Positions 19,434 to 30,295 of a DNA stretch of 64,000 bases are shown here, piece by piece. The translations under genes and the position numbers were made by a program. Location: NCBI RefSeq assembly GCF_010975035.1, contig NZ_JAAIUV010000002.1:186001-250000 (forward strand), given 5' to 3'. Position 1 is the stretch's first letter. Each line of letters opens with the position of its first letter. Under the pieces are notes generated by a model, which saw only the letters and a program-made list of their open reading frames with translations, had not been told where the DNA came from and made no database searches. Source of the DNA: Neobacillus thermocopriae (GTDB lineage: Bacteria > Bacillota > Bacilli > Bacillales > Cytobacillaceae).

Positions 19434-19979
19434 ATGGGAGAATATAGAGAGATATTTGCGAAGGCCGTAGTAGCGAAAGGACGAAAGTACACCAAGTCCA
19501 ATCATACGATTAGCCCGGCACATAATCCGACAAGCGTGTTAGGTTGTTGGGTTATCAACCATAAATACAACGCGAAAAAAGTTGGCAAGACAGTCGAAAT
19601 TCACGGCTCTTATGACATCAATGTATGGTACTCCTATAATGATAATACGAAAACAGAAGTTGTAACTGAACGTGTACATTATACAGATGTCATTAAGTTA
19701 AAATACCGTGATCACGATTGCTTGGAAGACAATGAAATTGTGGCTAAAGTTCTTCAACAGCCTAATACATGTGAAGCAGTGATTTCTCCAAATGGGAATA
19801 AAATCATTGTTCATGTGGAAAGAGAGTTTCTTGTTGAGGTAATTGGTGAGACTAAAATTTGTGTTCGGGTCAATCCCGAAGGCTGTGAAGACCATGAGGA
19901 TGAATGGGGATTGGATGTAGATGACGAAGAGTTTGAAGATCTAAATCCCGATTTCTTAGTTGGTGGAGAAGAAGAATAA
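19434..19979 (+). CDS. cotE: Outer spore coat morphogenetic protein CotE
   Basis: The length of 181 residues equals B. subtilis CotE. It directs assembly of the outer coat layer on the forespore. Conserved features are the N-terminal [16 protein letters not shown], the central [29 protein letters not shown], and a strongly acidic C-terminal tail. ATG 19434 is used because it gives the conserved MGEYREI start with GGAGGG upstream; the in-frame ATG 30 bases earlier lies inside the promoter-like repeat. Confidence 0.96.
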   Translation: MGEYREIFAKAVVAKGRKYTKSNHTISPAHNPTSVLGCWVINHKYNAKKVGKTVEIHGSYDINVWYSYNDNTKTEVVTERVHYTDVIKLKYRDHDCLEDNEIVAKVLQQPNTCEAVISPNGNKIIVHVEREFLVEVIGETKICVRVNPEGCEDHEDEWGLDVDDEEFEDLNPDFLVGGEEE

Positions 19980-19983
19980 AATG

Positions 19984-20018
19984 AACTAGGAGGTTTTTGC
20001 TTCCTAGTTTTTTTCTTT
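19984..20018 (+). terminator. Terminator after cotE
   Basis: AACTAGGA pairs with TCCTAGTT (loop GGTTTTTGCT) and is followed by TTTTTT. Confidence 0.85.
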
Positions 20019-20167
20019 TCAGTGTAAATGGATGATTAATAATGAATATATTCAACATAAAAAAAATCATACCTTCCTACCCAAAGTTAATAGGTGAAAG
20101 GTTTATTCATGATTGGCCGCTCTTAGACATAGTCATGAATGGAGGATAATTTCAAGGGGGAATCACG

Positions 20168-20635
20168 ATGAATGAACGTCTTTTTCGACAGGCGATGGGG
20201 AAATTTGCAACAGGTGTGACAGTGGTGGCTACAAAGGTGGGAGGAAAAGTTCACGGTATGACAGCGAATGCGTTTATGTCGGTCTCCCTGAATCCGACAC
20301 TTGTAGTAGTCTCCATAGCAGAAAAAGCACAAATGCTTGAATACATGAAAAAAAGCAAACAGTTTTCTGTAAATATCCTTTCTGCAGAACAAAAGGAACT
20401 CTCCATGATTTTTGCTGGTCAACTAAAAGAAAATCGGGAAGTTTCATTTGATCAACTTGGTGGAGTGCCGGTATTGCCAGGGGCAATTGCCCAAGTAGTA
20501 TGTGAGGTTACAGCCGCACATGTGGAAGGGGATCATACATTGTTTATTGGAAAAGTGAAAGAGCTACAGGTGAATGAACATAGGGGAGATCCGCTTATTT
20601 ATTATAGTGGACAATATCGTTCACTAGCAGAATAA
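20168..20635 (+). CDS. Flavin reductase family protein (FMN-binding split barrel)
   Basis: This 155-residue protein has the flavin_reductase-like domain: RQAMGKFATGVTVVATK, then GMTANAFMSVSLNPTLVVVSI for FMN binding, and a C-terminal DPLIYYSGQYRSL. Members reduce FMN or FAD with NAD(P)H and usually supply a flavin monooxygenase. No partner oxygenase is adjacent, so the physiological partner is unknown. It starts at ATG 20168 after AAGGGGG. Confidence 0.88.
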   Translation: MNERLFRQAMGKFATGVTVVATKVGGKVHGMTANAFMSVSLNPTLVVVSIAEKAQMLEYMKKSKQFSVNILSAEQKELSMIFAGQLKENREVSFDQLGGVPVLPGAIAQVVCEVTAAHVEGDHTLFIGKVKELQVNEHRGDPLIYYSGQYRSLAE

Positions 20636-20765
20636 AAAATGTATGTTCATACCTTTTCATATTTGAAGCTTTCCATATCCGGATGAATTCTATTGTTCTT
20701 TCGTTTCTATTTTTTAAAAATTTTGATAATATATTACTTAATCAAGTTTACTGGAGGAAATAGAA

Positions 20766-21554
20766 ATGATCGTACAATTAAAGGATGTTACATTGGTTCG
20801 GGATGGGAAGCATATTTTAAAAAACGTAAATTGGCAAATTGAAAAAGGAGAGCATTGGGTGCTGTTTGGTTTAAATGGTTCCGGAAAAACGGCCATTTTA
20901 AATCTATTAAATGCATACTTGTTTCCAACAACCGGGAGTATCCATGTGCTAGGGATGGAGTTCGGTAAAACGTATCTCGGCGAAAAATTGCGAAGGAAAA
21001 TCGGCTTCGTATCTTCTTCCCTTCAAGAAAAATTTTATCCAGGGGATCATGCCTTTGAGGTAGTATTAAGCGGAGCATTTGCCTCGATTGGACTTTACGA
21101 AACACCGACGGATGAAATGAGAAAAAAGGCCATTCGTCTGCTGGAGGAGCTAGGGTGTATGGAGTATGCCAACCAAAACTACGAAACCTTATCCCAAGGA
21201 GAAAAGCAACGTGTATTAATTGCACGGGCACTCATGGCTGATCCTGAATTATTAATTTTAGACGAACCTTCCAATGGGCTTGATTTTATTGCTCGCGAAA
21301 AATTGTTAGAATCTATTGAGATCATTGGAAAAAACATTAAGGCACCAACGATTATTTACGTTACCCACCATGTGGAAGAGATCTTACCATTATTTAATAA
21401 AACGATGTTATTAAAAGAAGGACAAGTTTTTGCTGCGGGGGCAACGGACGAAATCCTAACAGAGGAACAACTATCAGAATATTTTGGTCTACCCGTCCAT
21501 GTTCGTTGGCAGAATGGTCGACCTTCTTTATCAAAATTACAATTACAAAAATAA
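20766..21554 (+). CDS. ylmA: ABC transporter ATP-binding protein (YlmA-like)
   Basis: This 262-residue single nucleotide-binding domain has Walker A LFGLNGSGKTAI near residue 36, the signature LSQGEKQRV near 141, Walker B LLILDEPSNGLDF and the H-loop YVTHHVEEI. The length and sequence resemble YlmA of B. subtilis. No permease is encoded beside it, so the transport function, if any, is open; it could act with a distant membrane partner or be a non-transport ABC protein. Confidence 0.8.
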   Translation: MIVQLKDVTLVRDGKHILKNVNWQIEKGEHWVLFGLNGSGKTAILNLLNAYLFPTTGSIHVLGMEFGKTYLGEKLRRKIGFVSSSLQEKFYPGDHAFEVVLSGAFASIGLYETPTDEMRKKAIRLLEELGCMEYANQNYETLSQGEKQRVLIARALMADPELLILDEPSNGLDFIAREKLLESIEIIGKNIKAPTIIYVTHHVEEILPLFNKTMLLKEGQVFAAGATDEILTEEQLSEYFGLPVHVRWQNGRPSLSKLQLQK

Positions 21555-21579
21555 GCATACAATGTCTGTGATGATAATT

Positions 21580-21608
21580 AGCGGTCCGTGATGGATCGCT
21601 TTTTATTT
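21580..21608 (+). terminator. Terminator after ylmA
   Basis: AGCGGTCC pairs with GGATCGCT (one G-T pair) around GTGAT and is followed by TTTTATTTTT. Confidence 0.75.
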
Positions 21609-21714
21609 TTCTTGGGACATATATGGTGATTCCTATCATACATTTCTAGAAAAGGACATTCATTTCGGAAGTAGATTGTCTGACAACGGGAATAGAAAAG
21701 GAGAAAATAATAAA

Positions 21715-22449
21715 ATGGAGAAGGTTCTACAAGAAATCATTGATCATTATCAAGCATTTTTCTCGCTAGAGGCTTTCGAACAAATATTTTTAGATCCGTA
21801 TAGCTGGGGAGTCATTGGTTCACTGGTCCTATTAGAAGGATTATTATCCTCCGACAATGCGCTGGTGTTAGCGGTGATGGTAAAGCATTTACCAAAAGAA
21901 CAGCGTAGGAAAGCCCTATTTTACGGGATTTTTGGTGCCTATTTATTCCGATTTTTAATCATTGGCATTGGCATTGCTTTTATTCAAAAAGGGTGGATCA
22001 TGATCGTCGCCGGACATTATTTGTTATACATCGCTTTAAAAAATCTACTTCAGGATAAGGTGGAGGAAGAGGAAGTCGCTCGACATCAATGGGGGTTTTG
22101 GGGAACGATTTTGACCGTTGAGATGATGGACATTGCATTTAGTATTGATAGTATTGTGGCCGCCCTAGGTGTTTCTGATCAAGAATGGGTTTTATTTCTC
22201 GGTGGAATCATTGGCATATTAATGATGAGGGGAGCAGCACAATTATTTCTCGGATTGATAAAAAGGGTACCAGAGTTTGAAGCAACTTCTTTTGTGTTAA
22301 TCGCTATAATAGGGGTAAAAATGATTGTTTCACCATTTGGATACCATATGAATGAAATCGTATTCTTTGGGTTACTTATTTGTACCTTCTTGGGAACGTT
22401 TATTGTCCATTGGATAAGAAAGGACTCCGGTAATGAACCAACGGTTTAG
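21715..22449 (+). CDS. TerC family membrane protein (YjbE/YkoY type)
   Basis: This 244-residue polytopic protein has the TerC motifs LLSSDNALVLAVMVKHLP near residue 42 and EMMDIAFSIDSIVAALG near residue 138, whose acidic residues are the hallmark of the family. TerC homologues in Bacillus export Mn2+ and metallate exoenzymes. I looked for a yybP-ykoY manganese riboswitch in the 160-base leader and saw none. ATG 21715 follows AAGGAG; an earlier in-frame start would add a non-conserved hydrophilic leader. Confidence 0.88.
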   Translation: MEKVLQEIIDHYQAFFSLEAFEQIFLDPYSWGVIGSLVLLEGLLSSDNALVLAVMVKHLPKEQRRKALFYGIFGAYLFRFLIIGIGIAFIQKGWIMIVAGHYLLYIALKNLLQDKVEEEEVARHQWGFWGTILTVEMMDIAFSIDSIVAALGVSDQEWVLFLGGIIGILMMRGAAQLFLGLIKRVPEFEATSFVLIAIIGVKMIVSPFGYHMNEIVFFGLLICTFLGTFIVHWIRKDSGNEPTV

Positions 22450-22530
22450 GATGGAGAGAGTTTTTTTGAATAAGATAAATATGAAGAAAGAAATATTTTT
22501 CCTGAATATGATAATCTTACGTCAAAAATA

Positions 22531-22558
22531 AAAACCCTTGCTAAGGCAAGGGTTTTTT
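22531..22558. terminator. Bidirectional terminator between terC and tRNA-Arg
   Basis: AAAACCCTTG pairs with CAAGGGTTTT around CTAAGG; T tracts on both strands suit the plus-strand terC gene and the minus-strand tRNA alike. Confidence 0.88.
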
Positions 22559-22560
22559 AG

Positions 22561-22634
22561 CGTCCCAGAGAGGATTCGAACCTCCGACCCACAGTTTAGG
22601 AAACTGTTGCTCTATCCTACTGAGCTACTGAGAC
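22561..22634 (-). tRNA. tRNA-Arg (anticodon CCU)
   Basis: This 74-base cloverleaf is read on the minus strand. The acceptor GTCTCAG pairs with CTGGGAC (one G-T), the D arm contains GCTCAGTAGGATAGAGC, the anticodon stem ACAGT/ACTGT encloses TTCCTAA with CCT as anticodon, and the T arm is GGAGG TTCGAAT CCTCT. The discriminator is G and CCA is not encoded. It stands alone rather than in an rRNA-linked cluster. Confidence 0.95.
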
Positions 22635-22759
22635 ATCTGATTGGGAACGTTTTTTATTATAATTCGAACATGGATAAAGGTCAATAAAAAAAACAATAAT
22701 CATGGAACATTTTTCTAGTAGGATAGGTATTTTCCCAATAGTCAGGAATGTTCTGCTTT

Positions 22760-23515
22760 TTATTGGAAATAAGGCTTTTTGAGGTATGGATCATTTTTAG
22801 GAGTTGTTCTCTTATCACTTTTATCCCTAAAAATGAACCAAATCACTATACTTAGGACAATCAGGAGTGCTTCCATTGAAAGAATATAGTATGGATAGGG
22901 GCCCAATAAATCAAGCAAGCTTGGTCCGGGTGGTTTATGACTTAGAAAGAAATAGTTTCCGCTAACACGTTTGTTGATCAATAGGATAACCGGCAATAAA
23001 CCATTTAAAAACACACATAGTTTCACAATGGACCATAAAGTAGGTCGATACCCTTTAACCCATGTAAAATATAAGACGACCCAAATCATCATTAGATGAG
23101 TATAAAAGAAATGAAAGAATCGGAAATGTGGGAAATCAAAGTTGAGATAAGGAGTGATCAAAGCTTGTGATGCCCCTAATAAGGCAGTAAATAATAAAAT
23201 TTCATAGATGAGTTTCTTTTTTGTTATTAATAATAATACGGTTAGAAACAAACTAATACTGCATAATTCTAATGGAAGGGAATGGCTTACCTTCCACATG
23301 CCACCGACAAACATCCATAAATGATAAAGCGCTTCTATGCCAAGTAAGGAAATGGCAGCTGCGATTTCATAACGCCTCCATTTATCATCTTTTAATCTTT
23401 CTTTCTTCCAAAATATCATCATGGAAACGAAGATAAGAATACTAATTACAACGATATGACTAATGGAGAACATTTTAAATGGATTCATTTGATAATTTGA
23501 ACCGAACCAGTCCAA
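22760..23515 (-). CDS. TIGR02206/YwaF-type integral membrane protein
   Basis: This 251-residue protein has seven or more predicted membrane helices and the conserved motifs HLWMFVGGMWKVSHSLPLELCSIS near residue 66 and a glycine-proline-rich KPPGPSLLDLLGPYPYYI near residue 194, typical of the YwaF/TIGR02206 family of unknown function. It is transcribed against its neighbours. Its start at 23515 is preceded on the minus strand by a GAGGGGATC-type ribosome binding site. Confidence 0.75.
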   Translation of the reverse strand: MDWFGSNYQMNPFKMFSISHIVVISILIFVSMMIFWKKERLKDDKWRRYEIAAAISLLGIEALYHLWMFVGGMWKVSHSLPLELCSISLFLTVLLLITKKKLIYEILLFTALLGASQALITPYLNFDFPHFRFFHFFYTHLMMIWVVLYFTWVKGYRPTLWSIVKLCVFLNGLLPVILLINKRVSGNYFFLSHKPPGPSLLDLLGPYPYYILSMEALLIVLSIVIWFIFRDKSDKRTTPKNDPYLKKPYFQ

Positions 23516-23760
23516 TCAGGATCCCCTCATTTCAAATGTAGGCTTACTTTCATTATGAGGTTTTTACTCATTCTGTTAAAGAAGATTTGTCTTTCAAATT
23601 ATGACAAAATCCTATTGGATTTTAGAGAAGGTTTCTATGAAAGAGTTTGGAAGGGATTGGAAAAATGAAGATAGGTTTATTCTGGTTCATAAAGTTACAG
23701 CAAAATATGATATAATAGTTTGTCGAAGATACTCGAATGATTAATAGTTTGGAGGAAATT

Positions 23761-26364
23761 ATGGCTTCTTATACGCCGATGATACAGCAATACTTAACAG
23801 TCAAGGCAGATTATCAGGATGCCTTTTTATTTTTTCGTTTAGGTGATTTTTACGAAATGTTTTTTGAAGATGCGATTAAAGCATCTCAAGAATTAGAAAT
23901 TACATTAACTAGCCGGGATGGTGGGGCCGAGGAACGGATTCCGATGTGTGGAGTCCCGTACCATTCAGCAGCTAACTATATTGAACAGCTCATTTCAAAA
24001 GGATACAAAGTTGCAATTTGTGAACAAATTGAAGATCCGAAGCAGTCAAAAGGCGTGGTGAAGCGTGAGGTCGTTCAAGTCATCACTCCTGGTACCGTGA
24101 TGGACGGAAAAGGGTTAATGGAGAAAGAAAATAACTATATTGTTTCGGTTACAGCTTTTGAAGACCAAACCTTTGGACTAGCATATAATGATATCTCCAC
24201 AGGGGAAAGCAAAGTCACGTTATTATCCAACAATCTGGAAGAAGTATTGAACGAAATTGCTGTTTTAGGAGCAAAGGAAGTCGTCGTTGCTAGTGACTTT
24301 GACGGTGAATGGCAAAAGAAAATGCGGGAGCGGAATGTACTTGTCATATCTTATGAGGATCAAAGTTCAATAGATAGGAAGTTTTCCCACCTACTCGAAG
24401 ATTTGAATCAAGACAAACTCAAACAGACCGCCGCTAGATTATTTCATTATTTATACCGCTCGCAAAAAAGAAGTTTGGACCATCTCCAGCCCGTATCTAC
24501 GTATCAAATCCATCAATTTATGAAAATTGATTATTACTCGAAACGAAATCTAGAATTAACAGAAACGATCCGCACAAAAGGAAAGAAAGGTTCTTTATTA
24601 TGGCTCTTGGATGAAACAAAGACAGCGATGGGCGGAAGGATGTTAAAGCAATGGATTGACCGTCCGTTGATTGACCGAGAAAAAATCGAACAACGTCATC
24701 ACTTCGTTGAATTATTGATGAACTACTATTTTGAACGCCAAGAACTTCGTGAAAAATTGAAGGAAGTATATGATTTGGAGCGTCTGGCAGGCCGGGTTGC
24801 TTTCGGAAATGTAAATGCCCGCGATTTAGTGCAATTAAAACAATCTTTATTACAAGTGCCATATTTAAAGCAAATTCTTCAATCGATCGGAAGCGAAGAG
24901 ATGAACCGACTCATTGAACGCCTCGATCCATGTGAAGAGGTGACAGATCTTTTAGAACGGGCGATTGTGGATAATCCTCCGCTATCATTAAAAGAGGGAA
25001 ACATCATCCGTGATGGGTATCATGCTCAGCTTGACCAATACCGCGATGCCAGCCGAAACGGAAAAACATGGATTGCCCAATTAGAGCGCGAAGAACGGGA
25101 GAAAACCGGGATCAAATCGTTAAAGGTTGGGTATAATCGTGTGTTTGGCTATTATATTGAAGTGACAAAAGCGAACCTTCATCTATTAGAGGAAGGACGA
25201 TATGAGCGGAAACAGACGTTAACAAATGCAGAACGCTTTATCACTCCTGAATTGAAGGAAAAAGAAGCGTTAATTTTACAAGCAGAAGAAAAAATCGGCG
25301 AGCTCGAGTATGAATTGTTTACGGAAATTCGTGAAACGGTAAAAGAATATATTCCACGTCTGCAGGCATTAGCGAAAACGGTTAGTGAGCTCGATGTCTT
25401 ACAATGTTTTGCTCAGGTAAGTGAAGAACGTCGATATGTTAAACCAAAATTTTCTTCGGAACGCCGTGTAGTCATCAAGGATGGACGCCATCCAGTTGTT
25501 GAAAAAGTGTTAAATGCCCAAGAGTACGTTCCAAATGACTGCTTTATGGACAGTGATCGTGAAGTCTTGCTCATTACTGGTCCAAATATGTCAGGGAAAA
25601 GTACGTATATGCGTCAAATTGCATTGACAGCGATACTGGCGCAAATTGGATGCTTTGTTCCGGCGACAGAAGCGGTCCTACCTATTTTTGATCAAGTGTT
25701 TACTAGAATTGGGGCTGCCGATGATCTAATTTCCGGGCAAAGTACATTTATGGTTGAAATGCTTGAGGCAAAAAATGCGATTGCCAATGCAACGCAAAAT
25801 AGCTTAATTTTATTTGATGAAATAGGGCGCGGAACATCGACCTATGACGGTATGGCACTGGCCCAGGCCATTATTGAATATATTCACAATCGAATAGGTG
25901 CAAAAACCTTATTCTCCACCCACTATCATGAATTGACTGTATTAGAGAAAGAACTTGCGCAATTAAAGAATATCCATGTTAGTGCCGTCGAACATAATGG
26001 GAAGGTGGTATTCCTTCATAAAATTAAAGAGGGTCCAGCTGATAAAAGTTATGGTATCCATGTCGCTCAATTAGCGGAATTACCATCAGAACTCATTGAA
26101 AGAGCAAATGAAATTTTAACAACGCTGGAACAGTCAACTGTCTCAGATACTCAAAGGAATGAAAATGCAGCCATTCCTACTGAAAAAGTGGAGCAACCGG
26201 AACAATTGTCATTTTTCGATACACCAGTAGAACCAATAAAATCCGAGCTTTCAGACAAAGAAAAGAAAGTCCTCGACAAAATGAAAGGACTAGATTTGCT
26301 GGATATCACCCCACTCCAGGCGATGAATGTTTTGTACGAACTTCAGAAAATGTTAAAGGGGTAA
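23761..26364 (+). CDS. mutS: DNA mismatch repair protein MutS
   Basis: This 867-residue mismatch-recognition ATPase carries the mismatch-binding wedge [14 protein letters not shown] near residue 25, Walker [15 protein letters not shown] near residue 610, Walker [17 protein letters not shown] and the C-terminal tail. ATG 23761 follows GGAGG by 5 bases and gives [11 protein letters not shown]; the upstream in-frame codons precede the ribosome binding site. MutL follows 21 bases after the stop, so the pair is an operon. Confidence 0.97.
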   Translation: MASYTPMIQQYLTVKADYQDAFLFFRLGDFYEMFFEDAIKASQELEITLTSRDGGAEERIPMCGVPYHSAANYIEQLISKGYKVAICEQIEDPKQSKGVVKREVVQVITPGTVMDGKGLMEKENNYIVSVTAFEDQTFGLAYNDISTGESKVTLLSNNLEEVLNEIAVLGAKEVVVASDFDGEWQKKMRERNVLVISYEDQSSIDRKFSHLLEDLNQDKLKQTAARLFHYLYRSQKRSLDHLQPVSTYQIHQFMKIDYYSKRNLELTETIRTKGKKGSLLWLLDETKTAMGGRMLKQWIDRPLIDREKIEQRHHFVELLMNYYFERQELREKLKEVYDLERLAGRVAFGNVNARDLVQLKQSLLQVPYLKQILQSIGSEEMNRLIERLDPCEEVTDLLERAIVDNPPLSLKEGNIIRDGYHAQLDQYRDASRNGKTWIAQLEREEREKTGIKSLKVGYNRVFGYYIEVTKANLHLLEEGRYERKQTLTNAERFITPELKEKEALILQAEEKIGELEYELFTEIRETVKEYIPRLQALAKTVSELDVLQCFAQVSEERRYVKPKFSSERRVVIKDGRHPVVEKVLNAQEYVPNDCFMDSDREVLLITGPNMSGKSTYMRQIALTAILAQIGCFVPATEAVLPIFDQVFTRIGAADDLISGQSTFMVEMLEAKNAIANATQNSLILFDEIGRGTSTYDGMALAQAIIEYIHNRIGAKTLFSTHYHELTVLEKELAQLKNIHVSAVEHNGKVVFLHKIKEGPADKSYGIHVAQLAELPSELIERANEILTTLEQSTVSDTQRNENAAIPTEKVEQPEQLSFFDTPVEPIKSELSDKEKKVLDKMKGLDLLDITPLQAMNVLYELQKMLKG

Positions 26365-26385
26365 GGAAGGAAGGAGGAGGACATC

Positions 26386-28281
26386 ATGGGGAAAATTATC
26401 CAATTAGATGATGCCCTATCCAATAAAATTGCGGCGGGAGAGGTCGTCGAACGCCCTGCTTCTGTCGTCAAAGAACTCGTGGAAAATTCGATTGATGCTG
26501 GCAGTTCTGTGATTGAAATTGAAGTAGAAGAGGCAGGACTGGCTAAAATTCGAATACTGGACAATGGAAACGGCATTGAAGAGGATGATGTGCTTCTTGC
26601 TTTCCAGCGTCATGCCACTTCCAAAATTAAAAACGAAAATGATTTATTCCGAATTCGAACACTCGGCTTCCGTGGTGAGGCCCTTCCAAGTATCGCATCC
26701 GTGTCCAGATTGGAGATGAAGACCTCAACCGGCGAAGGTGTCGGTCATCGAGTGGTGATTGAGGGAGGAAAAGTAGAGGTTTTTGAAAAAGCGTCGGCAA
26801 GACGGGGGACAGATGTCACGGTTACCGATTTATTTTTCAATACTCCAGCCCGTCTGAAATATATGAAGACAATTCATACGGAATTAGGGAATATCACAGA
26901 TGTAGTGAATCGTCTTGCATTATCTCATCCAGAGGTGGCCTTCCGTTTGGTTCATAATGGGCGGAAGCTGCTGCAAACAAACGGAAATGGTGATGTCCGG
27001 CAGGTGCTTTCTTCGATTTACGGATTAAGCATTGCAAAGCAGCTCGTGCCGATTGAAGGAAGTTCGTTAGATTATAAGGTGAGCGGATTTGCTTCCATGC
27101 CTGAAGTGACAAGAGCTTCAAGAAATTATATTTCCACCATGGTAAACGGTCGTTTTATCAAAAACTATCCTTTAGTGAAGGCCGTCCAAGAGGGGTACCA
27201 CACACTTTTGCCTATTGGAAGGTATCCAATCGTCCTTCTTAACATTGAAATGGATCCATTGTTAGTGGATGTCAATGTCCATCCATCCAAAATGGAAGTC
27301 CGTTTCAGTAAAGAAAAAGAACTGAATGAACTAGTGACAAGGACGATAAAAAATGCCTTTCAATCAAAAGTTTTGATTCCAACCGCTACACCTGTGAAAA
27401 AAGAAGTGCCTAAGACGGAACAAACGGCATTGGATCTGAATGAGGGGACCATTACACCAAGTGTTACTTCCTTCCATTCTAAAGAAGAACGTCCGGTCTC
27501 ATCTTATACCATGCCAGAAATAGGATCAGACTTGAAGAAAGCACAGCAGGTCCATGAACCACCTGTATGGGAGAAGGAAACTTCATATAAAGAGCCGCTT
27601 GCCTCTGTGGAGGATATCGAAGAGAAAGAGCGGAAGGAAGAAACGGTAGAGGATAACGATATCACTCATTCTATTCGTGAAGAGAATCAGGTTGAGAGCC
27701 GTGTTCCACGGATGTATCCCATCGGTCAGATGCATGGCACCTATATTTTTGCTCAAAATGAAAATGGCTTGTATATCATTGATCAGCATGCCGCACAAGA
27801 ACGCTTGAAGTATGAATATTTTAGGGAAAAAGTCGGACAGGTCGCGTCTGAGTTACAGGAAATGCTCATACCGTTAACTTTTGAGTATTCGACAGATGAA
27901 TATATAAAAATTACCGAACATAAAGCCGAGCTTGAAAAGGTAGGGGTATTTCTCGAGGAATTTGGCCCAAATAGCTTTATTGTTCGATCTCATCCACAAT
28001 GGTTTCCAAAAGGGGTAGAAAAAGAAATTATCGAAGAGATGATTGAGCAGCTATTATCCATGAAAAAGGTCGATATCAAAATCTTACGAGAGGAAGCTGC
28101 CATCATGATGAGTTGCAAAGCCTCTATTAAAGCAAACCGTCATCTTCGAAACGATGAAATCCAAGCATTGCTTGATGATTTAAGAAAAGCATCCGATCCT
28201 TTTACTTGTCCGCACGGCCGGCCCATTATCGTGCATTACTCCATTTATGAAATGGAAAAGATGTTTAAGCGGGTGATGTAA
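26386..28281 (+). CDS. mutL: DNA mismatch repair protein MutL
   Basis: This 631-residue protein has a GHKL ATPase N-terminus ([48 protein letters not shown]), a variable acidic linker (~340-430) and a C-terminal dimerisation/endonuclease domain. The [12 protein letters not shown] motif near residue 466 and the later SCK and CPHGRP motifs indicate the Zn/Mn-dependent nicking endonuclease of Bacillus-type MutL. It is co-transcribed with mutS and ends at a terminator. Confidence 0.97.
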   Translation: MGKIIQLDDALSNKIAAGEVVERPASVVKELVENSIDAGSSVIEIEVEEAGLAKIRILDNGNGIEEDDVLLAFQRHATSKIKNENDLFRIRTLGFRGEALPSIASVSRLEMKTSTGEGVGHRVVIEGGKVEVFEKASARRGTDVTVTDLFFNTPARLKYMKTIHTELGNITDVVNRLALSHPEVAFRLVHNGRKLLQTNGNGDVRQVLSSIYGLSIAKQLVPIEGSSLDYKVSGFASMPEVTRASRNYISTMVNGRFIKNYPLVKAVQEGYHTLLPIGRYPIVLLNIEMDPLLVDVNVHPSKMEVRFSKEKELNELVTRTIKNAFQSKVLIPTATPVKKEVPKTEQTALDLNEGTITPSVTSFHSKEERPVSSYTMPEIGSDLKKAQQVHEPPVWEKETSYKEPLASVEDIEEKERKEETVEDNDITHSIREENQVESRVPRMYPIGQMHGTYIFAQNENGLYIIDQHAAQERLKYEYFREKVGQVASELQEMLIPLTFEYSTDEYIKITEHKAELEKVGVFLEEFGPNSFIVRSHPQWFPKGVEKEIIEEMIEQLLSMKKVDIKILREEAAIMMSCKASIKANRHLRNDEIQALLDDLRKASDPFTCPHGRPIIVHYSIYEMEKMFKRVM

Positions 28282-28291
28282 TTCATACATG

Positions 28292-28325
28292 GTCCAACTC
28301 GATTTAGAGTTGGACTTTTGTTTTT
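28292..28325 (+). terminator. Terminator after mutL
   Basis: GTCCAACTC pairs perfectly with GAGTTGGAC around GATTTA and is followed by TTTTGTTTTT. Confidence 0.88.
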
Positions 28326-28426
28326 ATGATGAAAAATAAACGTGATGGAGGCAGGAATAAAACGTTTTTTGGCCAATTATAATAGAGTAATATGGAAAGA
28401 AGCATGCATAATAGGGGTGGGCAACG

Positions 28427-28876
28427 GTGGTATTGGGTCTATTTGTCATTCTTATACCGGTATTGTTAATCATTTTTGTGATAAATTTTGCTTTGAAATC
28501 GAATGAAAAAGGGGGAGAGTCAGTGTTCCGGCATCTATATATCTATTTAGTATTATTTGCAACCTTAATGATGGTCATTGGTGGCGGTATTTCCATTTTT
28601 ATGGCAGCTGCCGATTTAGTCAGTCCGCCGTCCTATTACCAAAGCTACGAAGAATATAAAATGATGAAACAGAGTGAAGTGACGAAAGAGGAAAACGAAA
28701 AAGCTTTGACAGAAGAGGAACTTCGGGCTAGTTATGAACAAGCGGTAAAAGACGAGCAAAATCGCACAAAGGTACAGGCCAAAAATCAAATCATTAAAAG
28801 CTTAGGTTTTATTGTGATTCCTCTACCCGTCTTTCTCTATTTTAATAAGTTAAGAAAAAAGCATGGTGAAGTATAA
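28427..28876 (+). CDS. Membrane protein of unknown function
   Basis: This 149-residue protein has two membrane helices near the N-terminus (~2-22 and ~35-62) and one near the C-terminus (~122-140), separated by a charged, Glu/Lys-rich cytosolic or extracytosolic loop (~70-118). The start is GTG 28427 with GGGGTGGG upstream. I do not recognise a defined family; it lies alone between mutL and the opposing mreB paralogue, sharing a bidirectional terminator with it. Confidence 0.65.
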   Translation: MVLGLFVILIPVLLIIFVINFALKSNEKGGESVFRHLYIYLVLFATLMMVIGGGISIFMAAADLVSPPSYYQSYEEYKMMKQSEVTKEENEKALTEEELRASYEQAVKDEQNRTKVQAKNQIIKSLGFIVIPLPVFLYFNKLRKKHGEV

Positions 28877-28878
28877 CA

Positions 28879-28928
28879 AAAGCCGCATACCATTTGCCTT
28901 ACAAGTAAACAGGCTGGTATGCGGCTTT
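28879..28928. terminator. Bidirectional terminator between convergent genes
   Basis: A perfect 14-bp stem (AAAGCCGCATACCA with TGGTATGCGGCTTT) has a 22-base loop. It ends both the 28427 gene and the minus-strand mreB paralogue, although T tracts are short. Confidence 0.75.
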
Positions 28929-28946
28929 AAATCTATCACAATAGGA

Positions 28947-29954
28947 TTATTTCACGGCTGCTTGAAGCTTGCTCATATATTGAATGGCCTTTCCAGTACC
29001 ATAAGCGACTGATTCAAGCGGGCTTGGTGCCAGTTGAACGGGAACGACAATCTCATTACTTAGCCATTCTTCCATTCCATTTAACAAGGCACCGCCGCCA
29101 GTCAAAATGACTCCTCGATCCACAATATCTCCACTTAGTTCGGCTGGGCAGTCTTCAAGAGTAGCTCGAATCGCCTCCAAAATATGCAATAGTGCTTCTT
29201 TCAATGCATTACGAATTTCATAGGATGATAGAGTAATTGTTTTTGGCAACCCAGTAACAAGGTCGCGGCCACGTACATCCATTTTCTTTTCTTCATGATC
29301 TACAAGTGCATATCCAATTTCCTTCTTGATATTTTCAGCGGTTAATTCCCCGATTAAGACATTGTATTCCTTGCGTACATATTGGATAATATCTTCATCG
29401 AGACGGTCACCACCAACTTTAATGGAATGGTAAGCAACTACTCCTCCAAAGGAAATGATCGCTACTTCGGTGTTCCCTCCACCAATATCGACGATCACGT
29501 TGGCAACCGGTTCATCGATTGGTAAGCCAGCTCCAATAGCAGCTGCCACCGGTTCTTCAATTAATGTTATTTTTTTAGCGCCTGCATTTTTGACAGCATC
29601 ATGAATCGCTCTTCTTTCCACACTAGTGGAACCGGACGGAATGCATACAACTACATTCGGTTTGCGAACGGCAAAGCCAATCTTCTTTGATGCTTTACGC
29701 ATGATATGTTTTAACATTTCTGTTGTAATATCAAAGTCCGCAATCACACCATCTTTTAATGGACGGATGGCGACGATTTTTTCAGGAGTCTTCCCGAGCA
29801 TTTCTTTTGCTTCTATTCCGACCGCAACGATTTTTTTAGTTTCTGTGTCCATGACGACAACCGATGGTTCATTTAGTGTAATTCCTTTTGCTTTACTATA
29901 AACTAATGTATTTGCAGTCCCTAAATCAATTCCAATATCATATGAGTTTAACAT
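28947..29954 (-). CDS. mreBH: Rod shape-determining protein, MreB paralogue (MreBH-like)
   Basis: This 335-residue bacterial actin has phosphate-1 motif [14 protein letters not shown] near residue 6, phosphate-2 [13 protein letters not shown] near 162 and the adenosine motif [14 protein letters not shown] near 285. The length equals B. subtilis MreBH (335). It is encoded alone, away from mreCD, which argues for Mbl or MreBH rather than MreB; MreBH is my preference but Mbl is not excluded. It guides lateral-wall enzymes under the membrane. Confidence 0.85.
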   Translation of the reverse strand: MLNSYDIGIDLGTANTLVYSKAKGITLNEPSVVVMDTETKKIVAVGIEAKEMLGKTPEKIVAIRPLKDGVIADFDITTEMLKHIMRKASKKIGFAVRKPNVVVCIPSGSTSVERRAIHDAVKNAGAKKITLIEEPVAAAIGAGLPIDEPVANVIVDIGGGNTEVAIISFGGVVAYHSIKVGGDRLDEDIIQYVRKEYNVLIGELTAENIKKEIGYALVDHEEKKMDVRGRDLVTGLPKTITLSSYEIRNALKEALLHILEAIRATLEDCPAELSGDIVDRGVILTGGGALLNGMEEWLSNEIVVPVQLAPSPLESVAYGTGKAIQYMSKLQAAVK

Positions 29955-30295
29955 ATCATCACCTATTTCCGTTATAGTAATCTTTTTACAAATAAATCTA
30001 TATTCTCGCGTTCGTTTGACATTTTACGAGTAATACCTACAAAATAGACTACGAACCATCCTACCACGAAAATGGGGGTTGAAAGCGGTTTGTAAAGGAA
30101 CCGTTAATGGATTGTAAATATCCGAGACATTCTTATTCATTTTGAAATAACCGTTATGTTATTTTCATGTAAGAAAGCGCATAGAAATAAAAGTTTTTGT
30201 ATATACTTGTTTGATGTTCTACTGCTATGAAAAAATATGTTACGATAAAGCTGTGAATGTAATGAAAATCTCACAGGAAAAAACGATAAGGCAGT
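29955..30295. other. Divergent intergenic region between mreBH and miaA
   Basis: No gene is visible. On the minus strand an ACCCCC hexamer (30074-30079) lies ~120 bases before mreBH and recalls the sigma-I -35 element known for B. subtilis mreBH, but no CGAA -10 follows at the right distance. At 30145-30164 AAATAAC and GTTATTT form an inverted repeat of unknown role. Confidence 0.3.

Noticed and set aside
20788-21231. 147-residue minus-strand frame inside ylmA
   Set aside because: It is antisense to a complete ABC ATPase with all motifs; its composition is not protein-like.
21555-21714. yybP-ykoY (Mn2+) riboswitch before the TerC gene
   Set aside because: Such riboswitches often precede TerC genes, but this short leader lacks the conserved paired elements and has an upstream terminator only.
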